From Uranotaenia lowii (Eukaryota; Arthropoda; Insecta; Diptera; Culicidae), in NCBI RefSeq assembly GCF_029784155.1, contig NC_073692.1, positions 274,455,413 to 274,519,412 on the forward strand: a DNA stretch of 64,000 nt. The letters run 5' to 3'. Each line of letters starts with the position of its first letter. Position 1 is the first letter of the stretch. Below are positions 1-12,060 of the stretch, piece after piece. The notes below the pieces were generated by a model, which made no database searches, was not told the origin of the DNA, and saw only the letters and a list, made by a program, of their open reading frames with translations. The position numbers and the translations under genes are program-made.

Positions 1-257
1 TCCCCAACTCGAATCAGTTACTACACACCAAAAAATTTTTAAAATTACACGAGCCAGAAACGCTTAAACACCTAAATTTGTTTAGACCTAATGAATGAAA
101 GATCTAATTTTACATCACTTCAAACCTAATGCACACACATACATTCATGACATATCAAATTAGAGCAAACTTTCAACTAAACGACATCGATAATCTCGCT
201 TCTTGACAAGAACTTTAAAAAATATAGAATTACGTGTGCAAAAACAGTTTCTTTCAG

Positions 258-896
258 TGTATTTAGTACGGAAATGGTGGCAAATAAATCGAATTGTTAT
301 TAGTGGTGCAAAACAAATCACAATCGAAAAAAAGATAGAGAACAGGTTCCAGGTTCCAGGTGAGTTGGTTTCTGAATTCTTTTTTGCTGAAGTTGCCAGA
401 ACAATAGTTTCGAATTTATTCTACCAGCAATTCAATGTTGTTGTTTTTTTCACTATGCATCTGAACGTTTCAGATCCGCGAAGCAGCACAGATGCAAAAG
501 GAAACAGTGACCCATTTTCGGTCACCAAGACGTACAGTAGGCTTTATTGAAAAGAATTTTCAATAAAAATCTGAAAGAAAGGTTTATTTTGATTTGTTCT
601 AGTTCTAGCTCTTTATATACTCAGCCGCTACTTACCCAAATGGCAACTGTTGCGCCGGAAGAAGGTCTTCTGTGATGCCCGACTCTACCGAAGGAGGAGA
701 ACGAACGGCCGGCAATACCCGATTCCAACACTAGAGGTTGAATCCGATGCCATTGCCAAATGGTTAATCGATCCACTCAGTGACCACCAGGTAATTTTTC
801 CGTAAGTGATTGCATTTTCAATGTGAAATACTGTTTCATTTTATTTTTATTTTCAAGGAAGAACACTTCCATTCGCTCATAAAGGATTCCAGATGA
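258..896 (+). CDS. 3' end of an unrecognised spliced gene (partial)
   Basis: Four exon-like blocks can be joined in one frame: 258-359, 474-531, 625-790 and 858-896 (stop TGA 894-896). The introns are 360-473 (GTGAGT to TTTCAG), 532-624 (GTACAG to ACTCAG) and 791-857 (GTAATT to TTCAAG), in phases 1, 2 and 0. The third exon gives 55 open codons rich in Arg and Lys (LLRRKK and YRRRR stretches). The second exon contains DAKGNSDPF, which resembles the first calcium loop of C2 domains, but the spacing upstream does not fit well and the rest does not look like C2. If the second intron is retained, the frame stops at 548-550 just before an AATAAA at 562-567, so an alternative last exon is possible. 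The start lies outside the window or upstream of 258. I do not recognise the product. The matching phases argue for a real gene, but each match alone has a one-in-three chance. Confidence 0.38.
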
Positions 897-1673
897 TTCC
901 AGATCAGTTACATTGGTAAAAAAATTAAATCTCTACGCGGGCCGCATAACTACGGCAATTCCTCCGACAACATTTTTGATAGACGAATCTGACTCGCTGA
1001 TGAAAAATTTAATTCGAAGACTTCTGGTGTAAATCCTGTTTTATACCTTATGAATGGTAGAAAACACATTTAGTTATAATCGTACATTTCATTCTCGAAT
1101 GTGGACTAATATTTTGGCGCAAGAAGGTAAATCGCTAATGTGAAGCCAAACGACCGGCGTGATCCATTTGCGTATTTGAGATCAACATCTAGGCGTATTC
1201 ATATTCCATGCAAGTGGGCATGAGGAGAAAGTTTCATCAGTTTCTAATAGGCCATGAATTCTAACGATGTGCTGTGTGTAGCAGAACCCTATGTATCTGC
1301 CAAGCGAAGAGTTTTATTTCAATTGTTGATAGTATCTTGAAGGTTTCAATATAGATGAAAAAGTTAAAGCCGTAAGGCGAGCAAAGACGCAATATCAACA
1401 AATAGTCCTACCACACCATTTTTAAGCTTGACTTATTGTCATCTAGTAATTATAGGATTTACTGAAACTTTATTGACTTCAGGTTTGAAATTGAAAATGC
1501 CAAAATGTTTACTTCACGTATATAAGTACGAGAAAGAATTTCACCAAAGCCTGTTTTTATTATCTTGGATTGAAATACGCCAAAATGTAGTCTTATAACT
1601 GTGCAGTACATTCTGATGTGTATGAATTTTACTGTGAAGCTGTCATCAATTCCATAACAGTAATAACGATGTA
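897..1673. other. No feature recognised
   Basis: This AT-rich stretch follows the putative gene end. I see no open frame, terminal repeat or RNA gene in it. The first part may be 3' untranslated sequence of the 258-896 gene. Confidence 0.4.
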
Positions 1674-1900
1674 CTCAGAGGCAAAGGGGTACAAGTGCGA
1701 AAATCATCAAATTAGAACTAAATAATGCTAAAAGATTCTTTGTACTTAAATATAATTTTGGTGTACACTTAAGGTTTTTAGATTTTGAGAAACTTGAACT
1801 TTTCGAAACATATATGGAAAATCGTGCAACTCAGAAACTTTTGAGCGAGTTTTCTCCGTTTTCGCAGACGGTGTAGCACTTATACCCCTTTGGCTCTGAG
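1674..1900. mobile_element. Small inverted-repeat element (MITE-like), 227 bp
   Basis: The ends are imperfect inverted repeats: CTCAGAGGCAAAGGGGTAC at the left, and the same sequence with few changes read on the other strand at the right (GCACTTATACCCCTTTGGCTCTGAG region). No coding capacity. The left end follows TA, but the right flank is CA, so a target duplication is not proven. Similar single ends occur near 29270 and 37887, suggesting a dispersed family. Confidence 0.55.
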
Positions 1901-4042
1901 CAATTCAAATTTTGTCTTGTAGGGGGATCATAAATTTTGTCTTGGAATTTTGTTTTTCATCGAAGAGGTACTTGTGTTTAAAAAAAGTTGTGGGAACAAA
2001 TTTGCGTAGATATATGTTGGGCGCAAAATGAGTATTTTCTGCCATCAACAGTTGAGGAAAAGTGGTGAGTAATGTCGGGATTTCCGGATAGTGTTACAGG
2101 TTCTGAATCATTTGTTGAGAAAGCCGTCTGCTGGGTGAGTGTTGAGTTCTAGGGTGAGATGGTCACAGAGAGTAGGGCGACCCCCAGCTCATCAAATGAT
2201 CCAGGACTCGTTACACCATACGAGAATCAAGATAATCTATACACTATATACCTAGTATCAAAAAATCTAAATCACATTTTCGTATCTTTCTACTAGGCAT
2301 CAATCGTGATTTGAAACGTACAGTAAATGAGTCCAGCTATGCGAAAAAATACCAAGAGACGAGATTACCCTGCCCTAACTTCCTTGGCATTACTTTCTTT
2401 GAAAGGTATAGCAGTGGATATAGTGTCCATCGGACGGTGGCTCCCTTTCAACGCAAAGTATGCACATAACAATAATTAATTCGTTTAAAGCTAAATCGAA
2501 ACTAATGTTGAAAAGTATGTTCTTTAATACTTCTAAATCGAGTGGCAGAAGAAGACAGCCATATGTTATATAATGTTTAAAATCTCGACTGTATTTAAGA
2601 AAAATATTAGAGAAATATTGCAACTTAAGATTAAGATATTGCAGTGTTCTAAATTCAAATGTTATATATAACAAGGAAATGGCCTAAAAACTATTATCAA
2701 GTTTTTCCAAAAACTGTCATCAAATAATAATATTTAATACGCAATAATATGACTTTAGAAGCACAATGTCACCATTTGTCATTTTTGTGTTAATTTTAGT
2801 AGATAAGGAACGATTATGTACAACATTATTTTTAATATACTAGGAGCTGATGTTGGTTCTTATAAATTATATAATGTAAAAACTATTCCTTCGACACCTT
2901 TGTATAGGCAACATTGGTTAAACCATCGTCGGACCTCTCAATTTACAACAGATGATCAAAATTTGCTTTATGAATATTTTTTGAGAAAGGTATAATTTTA
3001 ATATCTGATATTTTTAAAAGTGATGCTTCAATTTTGTGCATAGAATTTAACATAAATTTACAATAATAATTAAATAGTGTGTAGGCAGAATACAGTTAAA
3101 AGATTATTATACATACATATGCAATTAAAGTTGTCGATCTCAATAAATCAAATTTATTAGGCTGAAAAACAGATCATTATCATTCTCTGAAAAACATCCC
3201 TGAATTTATGGCTCCATATTTTTACGTCAAAGGTAATGTAATTTTACTTGAAATGCGCATTTTCATTTATGTGCATCAAGTTTGACATAAAATTACATCA
3301 TTAATGATTCTATTTTATGTCTCGATAATTTATGGCTTCAAGCGTTTCTGTCTTTTTCGAGTGTAATTTTATGTCACAAGTGATGCTTCTGTTTTGTGCA
3401 TCCAATTTGACATAAATTTACACCAAAAAATTAATAGTGTGTAGAAACGAAAACTCTGTAATCAATTAACATTTGTTTCTAGTATAAACATCTCATTGAT
3501 CGACTTCATTCTACAACAAGTAGTTATTAAAAATTCACAATAATGTGCCTACGTAACATTCCAAACTGGATCATCTACATACATCACTGCTTATAAAATT
3601 TTACGCCAGACACAAACGCTTCAAACTTTCCAAATCAAATCAATACTATTTTTATTAACATTCAGCAGCTCTGTTGGTATATATTGTGAAATTGCAAAAG
3701 AAATTGAAAAACAGTTTTAGACGTTTCATAACCATTGAAAAAGTAGACATTGACTAATTAAACGTCGCAATCTAGGCTCCGATAAATTTGGCTGAGATTT
3801 CTCAAAATGGTGTTGTCTTTAACGAAAACTTTAATCTGAATAGTAATCTAAAAGTGAAATCAGAATATTGATATTCTGAATACATAAACATCGAAACCTA
3901 CGATGTCTTGTTTAAAATCGTATGTTCTCAAATTATGTTATTTAATGTTACAAAAAATATCTCGACAAGCCTCGTTGGATAAATGCTCGACACGTGTTGA
4001 AAAAATGTACTGTTCGCACTTAGTTGCATAAATAACTTTTCT
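1901..4042. other. AT-rich stretch with a small repeat cluster
   Basis: No gene is supported. The only structure I see is the repeat cluster at 3017-3445, annotated separately. The open frame at 2390-2674 on the minus strand has no features of a real protein. Confidence 0.4.
3017..3445. repeat. Cluster of short repeats with a TGACATAAA-TTACA core
   Basis: A ~70-bp block around 3017-3085 (GTGATGCTTC, TTTTGTGCA, then ACATAAATTTACA) returns at about 3371-3445. The core also occurs near 3290 and, inverted, near 3361 (GTGTAATTTTATGTCA). The segment 3361-3424 is itself a short palindrome. This looks like overlapping or nested copies of a small foldback repeat. Confidence 0.45.
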
Positions 4043-4630
4043 ATATATACTTCTAAATCATTATTAAATATGATTGTTCTTATAAAAATCACTTCCTAGG
4101 TTTGCAGATCGATATTCAATGTTACAGCGATCCACGATTATACCAATTGTACTGCACAGCTGCAATTACAAGTTTAAAAAAAAAATTTATACTTAAACTG
4201 CAAATTATGAGAACAAGGTTTTTGATATTATAAGTAATTTAAAAATATTCGTAAGCAATGAAATGGTTTTCAATTTGCAATAACCATTCATGTGAATCTA
4301 CATGGTCTCTATTTCTGTGCAGAGGTTGCAGTTTTACATGAATGGTTATGCAAATTGGAAACCATTCCTTTGCTTGCTCATTGGTTATTGAAAATTGAAA
4401 ACCATTTCATTGCTTACGATTTTTTTTTTAAATTACTTATAAAATTAAATGCCTTGTTCTCAAAATTTGCAGTTTAAGTATAATTTTTTTCAAAACTTGT
4501 AATTACAGCTGTGCAGTGCAATTAGTATAAGCATGGATAGCTGTGACATTGAATATCGATCTGGAAACCTAGGAAGTGATTTTTTATAAGAACAATCATA
4601 TTTAATAATGATTTAGAAGTGTATATTAAT
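4043..4630. mobile_element. Palindromic foldback element, ~0.59 kb
   Basis: The two halves are long inverted repeats around a centre near 4310-4330. The outer ends carry ACTTCTAAATCATTATTAAA (4049 onward) and its complement ending at 4620. Inner blocks such as AAGTGATTTTTATAAGAAC, CAGCTGTGCAGT and ATTGCTTACG also appear in both arms. The frame at 4292-4477 lies inside the palindrome and is not a gene. No transposase; a non-autonomous DNA element is the likely class. Confidence 0.65.
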
Positions 4631-5305
4631 CGCAGCGCACTAAATTGGACTGCGCACTCGTGACTGCGACATTTGTGCGAACTTGCACATTCGTGCGACC
4701 TGTCAAATGAGTGTAAAATCTCTCGGATTTCTACACGCTAACCTCTTTTCAGTCAACCTTTGTACGGATTACTGCGACTGCAAAACATTGCACGAAATCC
4801 AATTTTCAATTAAAGAGATAATATAAAAAGATTAATTTTGTGCATTACTTGATAGAAAGGTTTTAACAATGAAAAAAGTTTTTTCAATATTACCAATCTA
4901 GATATGACTGTATGCAATCAGAAATGAACAAAATCTTTAACTTTATTTTATTTTTTCAATTTGGATCCCGATCACTTTTTAATTTATAATCCATAGTTTT
5001 AAAACAATGAATCTGCGATCTGAAATAAGAAATTCTAAATGAATCTGGTTTCCGGAATATGTTTTGCTAAGCAGATGGTTTAAATTCTGAACTTTTAATT
5101 TTTGATGTAACGTATTATTTTAAAATTTTAGTATTGAAATAAGCTTCTCAACATCTTGGTAGGACGGATAGAAATTAGCTGCATCATTTTTCATAGCCAA
5201 ACATTGAGATAGTGGTAGATGTGTTTCGTTTTCAAGGATTTGTGATGTGCATTACTAATCAAATGCATTCTTATTTTTGAAAAATCATTTATTTTGGCAG
5301 AGATA
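4631..5305. other. No feature recognised
   Basis: AT-rich sequence between two mobile elements. No gene, RNA or repeat structure is visible. Confidence 0.4.
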
Positions 5306-5309
5306 AACT

Positions 5310-6507
5310 CTAGATTTTGATTTGATTAGGTCGTATGAGCCACCCGACTTGTTTCGAGAAAATCGCTGCTGAAGTTTTGTAACACATTTTCAAATCTTGT
5401 ATTTCAAATGTGACTAAGAATTGTCTTAAAAAATTTTATGCGATACAGTAATAGATGAGGAATATGCCAGTGAGAGAGATACGGGCAGAAATTTAGATGT
5501 TCGGGTAAACAAGTTCTTACGACCTTTTGCATTAGGTTTTTGGCGCAAACGACGTTTCTCAAATTGATTTATTTTATCTGACAACATAACTTATTTTGTC
5601 CTAACCTTTGCTTATTTCTGCTAATTTGCTTCAAGAACTAAATTTCTAAAACTGTAACATATTATGATTCCTCTGGGGTATGACTGAATTATTTGTAATT
5701 TGTGTAAAGTAATTTGAGGTAATTCCTCCAGTAGTAATTTCTTAAGCATCTTGAAAAAGAGTATTAAATAAAGTGGACTTACGTTTGAATCCCTGAAGCG
5801 TTGTCTGCGGGTGATATGCGCTCTACAAAATTGGTAAGAGGGCCCCATCCAAGTCTCTTAACATTGGAGTTTAGCTATCTTCTAATCATATCTGTGCTGC
5901 AGCTTGGAATCTGTGCTGCGAGGGACTGTGAATTTGGTTCCTATTCAACTGGAAATGACTGATTACTACCTCTGATAACTCTGATAACCATTCAAGGAGT
6001 GCAGAGACCACAGAAATAGCTCATCCGAAGCTTTTATGTTGGCTGCCACTGTTGGGAGGAAAATTATCATGCTGAAAAAAAGTTTAGACTCCAAACTAAC
6101 GATTATTGCACTTACCCATAACAAGATGAAGAAATTTATTTCACTGCGAAAATCAGAAACACTATTTTAAACGATTTCCGTTGAAATAAATAAACATTTT
6201 AGCACCTGGCAAAGAATTTCCTTCCAAAATGCAAAACGTCGCAAAAACCACCCGACGAAATGTTGTTTTGCGTCATTTTGCATCACGGCAATCCAGTGCT
6301 GCGCAAAACGTCGTTAAAACCAAATTGCACTCAAAAATGAGAAAGTGTTTATACGTCTTAAATTCAAATCATGTTCTAAAATTTATTTATTGAGCAAATG
6401 AAACCAAATTTTTACCTAACGTAGAAAGTATGTTTTTCAATCGTTTGCAGTGAATAACTTAATTTTGTTTATGTTGGCTCTTACGTCCTAATCAAAACAA
6501 ACTCTAG
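5310..6507. mobile_element. Non-autonomous TIR element with 4-bp target duplication, copy 1
   Basis: The left end is CTAGATTTTGATTTGATTAG and continues GTCGTATGAGCC. The right end is its inverted partner ending CAAACTCTAG at 6507. It is bounded by the direct repeat AACT (5306-5309 and 6508-6511). A second copy at 57618-58552 shares ends and internal blocks (for example TTTTGCGTCATTTTGC-like and AAACCAAATTGCAC segments) and has its own 4-bp duplication. No transposase is encoded. The small frame at 5621-5848 is not conserved in the other copy. Confidence 0.75.
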
Positions 6508-6667
6508 AACTCAATGACTGGGTAGAGCTGTTGAAACTTTGCATTTTGGAACCGACAAAACCTTAACGTGATATCATTTTTCAAATTTTCTAAAAGGAAT
6601 AAAAAAGCTTAATACAATAACCCAAAGAAAATAAAAGAATCAATGTTTGAACTGGTCGGTGAAATGA

Positions 6668-7435
6668 TCAGAAAAATTTGAAGTTCGGGCGATTTTTTCG
6701 TTTTTCGACTCTATTCTCCCCGACTAGCTCAACACTACAATGTTCCAGACATTTATACCAATTTCCAGACATTTCGGCCCAATTGTTCCAGACATTTTTC
6801 GAAAATAGGTGGCAACCCTGCGCAGCGCTGTTCATGGCTGTCTTGATGGTATCCCAACAGTTCTCGAGAGGGACTTTGTCCAGCTTGTCCACCACTTGCA
6901 GCGCTGCTTCGAGAGATTGCGCGTAGTCTGCTGGTTGCTTCAGTCGTGCGATATTTAACCGAGGCGGGCGTCGGTCTCGTATGTTGTTCACTAAGGCGAG
7001 TTTTGGGCGCATCTTCACCATCACCAAATACTGGTCGGATTCGATGTCGGCGCCTCGACAGGATCTAACGCCGATTATGTTCGTCTGTCTTTGAAAACGT
7101 GGGCTCCAGGTGTATTTGTGTGGGGTGCGTGCTGAACCTTTTATTTGTCGATTTGAATTCCTCCTTATGGCTGACCTGAGCGTTAAAATCCCCGATGACG
7201 ATCTTGATAGCATGTTTTGGGCAGCGGCTGTATTAACGCTCCAGCTGCGCGTAGAATGCGTCTTTGTCGTCACCAGTACTTTCGAGGTGAGGGCTGTGCA
7301 CGTTGATGATGCTGATGTTGAAGAACCGGTCCTTGATTCTCAACCGGCACATTCGTAGGTCGATCGGCCACCACTCCATGCCATGCAAACTCCATGCAAG
7401 TTTTTCGTAATTTAGACAAGCCATCGATCTACATC
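6668..7435 (-). pseudogene. APE endonuclease fragment of a non-LTR retrotransposon
   Basis: Read on the minus strand, this encodes the second half of an apurinic-type endonuclease and the start of the linker to the reverse transcriptase. The pieces lie in more than one frame. Around 7424-7240 there is RLRIKDRFFNISIINVHSPH and DAFYAQLE; around 7200 another frame gives IVIGDFNAQV, the GDxNAxV motif; then HKYTW and GADIESDQYLVMVK. The last motif is normally SDHYLV, so the catalytic His is replaced by Gln. It then runs into ENCWDTIKTAMNSAA, typical of the linker. Frameshifts, the lost His and truncation at both ends mark it as dead. The protein type matches the element at 54081-56258 (RTE-like or a related APE-type clade). 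Confidence 0.8.
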
Positions 7436-8790
7436 AGCATAAACAAAATTCTAAACCCATTAACCAACCCAATTAACCATTAACGATTTTGTTGATACTC
7501 ATGGTTTTTTCGGAGAAATTCCCGAACCTAATCCTCCGAGGCCACATTTGAAGAAAACCAAAACCGATTGTTTGGTTTCGTTCTTTTTCGTCAATTCGCT
7601 TATTGGGAACAATAATGGTAAACAGTTGATGATGATCAATGATGAGGACAACAATTCAAATGTAGTCATAATACACGCTAAACTAAGCCAACACAGCTTG
7701 TGGTTATGCGTTTCCCTACAGTGCTTGGAGATTTTTAGAGACAGTAAATTTTTGGATATTTATAGTAAATTCTTCAATTTGTTTGATTATTTTAATGATT
7801 GAGTTTTTCTGAGGAAATAAATCTTTTTCAATTCAAATTCATATAGCGATATGTTTTTCCATTGTAGTCCAGCCGCGCATTTGCGTTAATATATTTATGC
7901 AATCCAACTTGATGGGTATAATCTGGACAATGATTGCGTCGTACAGTAGACGGACAACTAATAATAAAGTTATGGAGGCATCTATTGTACAAAACCCCTT
8001 TAGGTTCAATTCTCTCTCAATCTAAAAGTGATCATTCCAATCGAGGCAAATACATCCCTGACACAAAACATGCTGCTGCGATTAATGCAATTGTTTTCAA
8101 TAAAATCTGCAATCAAGAGCTAGCAATTGGAGTACACACGTTTGTAATAACATTATGAGTGATATTTCTGTTTCGCCCCCACGAAACTAGATACTGAACG
8201 CATTTGTAGGGTAGTGGTCTCAATGTTATGCCTGTATCTTTATTAGAAATTTAACTCAAAAGTAGAATATCTAATCTTGATTACGTGTTGAAGTTCATTA
8301 AAAATTAAATGCAAAAATTATTTTGCACATAATTTGTAAAGAAAACACCCTAAAATTGTTTAGGAGTGATATTTGTAGGAATGAATCTATTCAGTGCATT
8401 CATATCAATTGCATCCTCTCAAGCTTCCTCTGTTTCCATGCAGTCCGATTAAGGTTGCATTGCAGAGCAACTTGCTAGGAACCATACAATAAATACTACA
8501 CAATCCATCCCACTACAAATGCTGCTGTTTGCAATAATGCATTTGAAATGTGCCGTTGCTGGCGCTTCACTGGCGATCTTCGGATCTTTGCTCCGAGGTG
8601 CATGTTTTCCCATCCAATGGACCCGGCGACCATCTCGTTATTGCTATCATTATTGATTTTTATTTCAATCGATTGCATATTCCAATCAGCTCACTAATAC
8701 GATTCCTATCGAACCTAGTTATGGAGGAAACACATCAGAGGGCTTTTCAATGAATCACAGTGGTATTGAGTTGAGTATACTGAAAAAAGA
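7436..8790. other. No gene recognised
   Basis: Single-copy-looking AT-rich sequence. Short frames at 7548-7802, 7934-8158 and 8496-8753 have no family signature and overlap on both strands. No terminal repeats seen. Confidence 0.4.
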
Positions 8791-8796
8791 ATTTTA

Positions 8797-8985
8797 TTTT
8801 TGTTTCGATTATAGTCGTTTTACCATCTTCATGGCATTCGCGACATTATCAACGGTGCAGTAGGCGGATCGTTATTGAAAAACTTATCCGGTATAACTGT
8901 GTTCGATGTTTGCTCTTAGGCTCGAACTCGTGGACATCGGCTCAGGAGACAACAAACTTTCCAACTGAGCTATATCACAAGCCCC
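8797..8985 (-). mobile_element. tRNA-derived SINE, copy 1 (Feilai-like)
   Basis: On the minus strand the head reads GGGGCTTGTGATATAGCTCA, with the A-box TAGCTCAGTTGG and the B-box GAGTTCGAGCC about 40 bases later, as in tRNA genes transcribed by RNA polymerase III. The body ends ACGACTATAATCGAAACAAA with an A-rich tail. The second copy at 26550-26745 has the same head, body and tail. A tRNA-derived SINE of the mosquito Feilai kind is the best match from memory; the family name is an inference. Confidence 0.75.
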
Positions 8986-9534
8986 ACTGAAATAAGAATG
9001 TACCGTAAAACGATATTTTCCAGCGATTTATTAAGTAAAAGGTAAAACGAAGTTTACCGAGTCAGCTGGTTTATAATAAAAAGCCAAAGTAAGACTACAT
9101 TATTTGTAACCACAACGAACGACAACTGAAGGCGGAAAAAACTATTTGAATTGTTTCCGACATTTAGACCACTTGAGTTCAAATAGATTGATGAGTGACT
9201 CTCGACTAACTATAAAATTGGTTGATTCAAGTGCAAATATAAGAGATCCTTCGATTGGAAATGTGCGTAGGGTGACAGCCAAATTAGTCATGTCGAATTT
9301 TGCAAACCGACCATATACGTTTTGTAGATTGGCACAGTAAATTAACCTGTGTAAAATTTCAGCCTAATCGGATTTGATTTAGGGATGCCTCAAAAAGCTC
9401 AAAGTTTCGGTTCCTAGACCCTCAAAAATCACCAAAGGGGAAGACCAAAGAATCGAAATTTTAATTTTAATTCCAAATGACATAAAATGCTCCAAATGTC
9501 GAAATTTGGTGTTATTTGAAAAAAAAAAAACACA
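8986..9534. other. No gene recognised; possible repeat
   Basis: The sequence around 9350-9480 (AAATTTCAGCCTAATCGGAT and following) has the style of a dispersed insect repeat, but I see no second copy in this window. No coding signal. Confidence 0.3.
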
Positions 9535-9834
9535 AATATGTTCCCATGTTCCAATTCCAACTGCTCGATTTTATGACTGTTATATGTTATATTTGGTTCC
9601 ATTTGTTAGATAGGTTCTTGGTTTATGCAAAACAATCGTATGTCAGTATGTGAGCTCCCATCTTCCCTAACTGTATCCCGATTGAAGGAGAAAGAAGTCT
9701 CAAATATGCAAATAACCATTTATCATAACCAAATGCTTTCCCATGCCAAAATTGTTTTAATTTGCTTGATTAGTTCTCGAGTTACGCGGAAAATTGTTAA
9801 GAGGCCACCCTCTCTCCATCCTATCATCCCACTG
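9535..9834 (-). repeat. Two diverged Helitron-type repeat units, reverse orientation
   Basis: On the minus strand this matches the ~150-bp unit that fills the Helitron at 19845-25204: the order ACTCGAGAACTAATCAAGC, then AAATTAAAAC, then a TTTGGCATGGG-like block, repeated once more further left. It is probably a fragment of a related Helitron. The element at 9835-10828 abuts it. Confidence 0.55.
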
Positions 9835-10828
9835 CACAGTGGTCCAAAAGGGCCTAAAATGGTACTTTTTTCCTGGTGCATTTGTCCTCTATTTTAGCTA
9901 TTAGATGTCTTCAGAACATTTACTAGTAAGACTGTTTTCCATAATGTTAAAGTATCAAAATTAGCCACAGCCTGCTACGATAAAAATAAATTCACTAACT
10001 TTTTTGTTTGAAGAGATAGAGACTAAATTTATTCTACAAAAATGTAGATATCATCAAAATATGAAACTTTGCTGAAATAATAAGAGCTCTATCTCTATTC
10101 AATGCAGAGTTATAAAGCTTTTAGTTAAAAATATACTTAAAATTTGTTTTTCGTTTTTAACTGTTGTAAATTTTGAACTTACATAAATATAATGTTCACA
10201 ACATTTATTGCGATACTTAAAACGCACATTTTGCAATAGATTTTTTGTCTCTACGACCTTGTCTTCAGAAGTTATCGCAATTTCAAGTTTTATTTTTCCT
10301 TAATTTTACGAACTTCTAGGTTAAAATGGGGCAAGTGGATCCATAAACTAAATACCACATTTTGAAGTATGCTTCAAGTACTACAAACTTAGTCAGAAAC
10401 TACTTATCTCCAGGCGACCGTTTTTGAGAACGGTGGGCATAAATTTGTTGAATTCTTAGATTTTTACGAGAAAATAGAGATTGATTGCTAATAATTCTTT
10501 CATATCTTCTCAAGGAATGAATTTTCTGTTTTTCTGTCTTCAATTGAAAGTTGCAACTTCAAGCGAGCTATTGAATGGTATTTTTAAGGGAATATTTCAT
10601 ATTTTGATGATATCTACAACTTTGTAGAACAAATTCGGTCTCTATCTCTTCAAACAAAAAAGTTAGTGTTTTTTATTTTTATCGTAGCAGGCTGTGGCTA
10701 ATTTTTGAAACATTCACATTATGGGAAACAATCTTACTAGTAAATGTTATGAAGACATCTAATAGCTAAAATAATAGACAAAAGCACCAGGAAAAAAGTT
10801 CCATTTTAGGCCCTTTTGGACCACTGTG
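9835..10828. mobile_element. Palindromic TIR element, ~1.0 kb
   Basis: Ends are CACAGTGGTCCAAAAGGGCC and its inverted partner. Most of the element is two long complementary arms. Blocks such as TCTTCAGAACATTTACTAGTA, GCCACAGCCTGCTACG and AAGAGATAGAGAC appear near 9910-10020 and inverted near 10620-10760. The CAGTGGTCC end resembles hAT ends, but no 8-bp duplication is visible; a short CACTG lies on both sides. No transposase. Confidence 0.7.
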
Positions 10829-11924
10829 CACTGTGGGTTGGCCGAACATCACCCAAAAACGAGATGCGTCAAATTTATAAAATATCCAAACGTAAAGCTT
10901 CATTCTTTTAGAAATGGGAGACTTTCTTCTCCTAATAGCTCATTTACTAGGTATCGGATATTCAAAATTTTGACAGCATATTTCTGCCTGTAAAAATTTC
11001 TTTAAGACCTATTTTTTTTTCAAAATTTAGAATTCACGCCTTTTCGAGATATTTACGATGTAAGAGAAAAAGAAAAAAATAATTTTGCAAAGTTTCCTTC
11101 GAAATCCGTTATTATCATATCGATAACCGACAAACCGTGAATGGTGGAAAAGTGTGCAAACACTATCGAAAATGTCCACAAAGTTCAAATAAAGCATTGG
11201 AGTGGAGCATATGATCGGCAACTACGCTTAAGGGTCATCAGTGAAGTCAAGTCTCATACCAGCATTTTAAATATTGAATAAGCGAAAAACTTAGTGTAGA
11301 TCACTGAAATGTCCAAAAAAATTTCTCCGATCAGCTGAAAGTATTGTCTACACACAAAACTTTCGAGGCCAGAAATTAGCAAAATTTTTCTCAAATTTCA
11401 CCAGCTAGAAACATAGCAATCAATTTAGCAAAAAAATTAACTAAAATTTTAGCAAACGAGAAAAAAGTTAGCCGCCGCATTTTTAACTCAATTTTTAGCA
11501 AAAACCGGAGGAAAAAATCGCCCGGATCTGAAATTTCAAAACTTATTGTTTTTTTTTTATCTGGAGAATCAGGGGGAATGTTTGATTATATAATAGAATA
11601 CTCAACTTTCATTCAATTTTGATTTATTTTTCACAATTTTTTTTTAATTTTACACATTTTGTAAAATTGAACGAACTTTGCGGCGAGCAAAGTGCCAAGC
11701 AAATGCACCGGGTGTGTGCCTGAATGAAGCTCGTTGAATTTTCAGTCGTGGTCCCTTTTCATTTCCGGACTGTTGCGGGTTTCTTGTTGCAGATTTAACC
11801 TGGTAGAAAAGAAAACAAACAAACAATTTTGCAATTAAAAATACGGAAAATCTGTACAGTTTTCTTTGCTAACGAAAAGTAACAGTGAAATTTTACTAAG
11901 TAGAGCACCGAATGTTTTGTGTGT
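10829..11924. other. No gene recognised
   Basis: AT-rich, with several A/T runs (11390-11660). No open frame with family features and no clear repeat. Confidence 0.4.
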
Positions 11925-12060
11925 AGTTATAAGCGGAGATTGCAGGTTCAAGTCCTGCCGGTGAGCCGTTGTATCTTTTTCAAAAAATTCATGATATTTA
12001 CGGCTTATGTTCTTTCGTTCTTTGATAGCTCTCATGTTCTCTAATTCTTTCTCTAAGTCT
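11925..12060 (+). mobile_element. SINE fragment with tRNA-like T-arm, second SINE family
   Basis: A well-formed T-arm is present around 11940-11957 (GCAGG, TTCAAGT loop, CCTGC), which includes a B-box. It is followed by a body ending TTCTTTCGTTCTTTGATAGC and TCTCATGTTCTCTAA. The same downstream segment occurs near 43855-43910 and 59965-60020, so this is a dispersed tRNA-derived family rather than a tRNA gene. The head is not tRNA-like over its full length. Confidence 0.5.
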
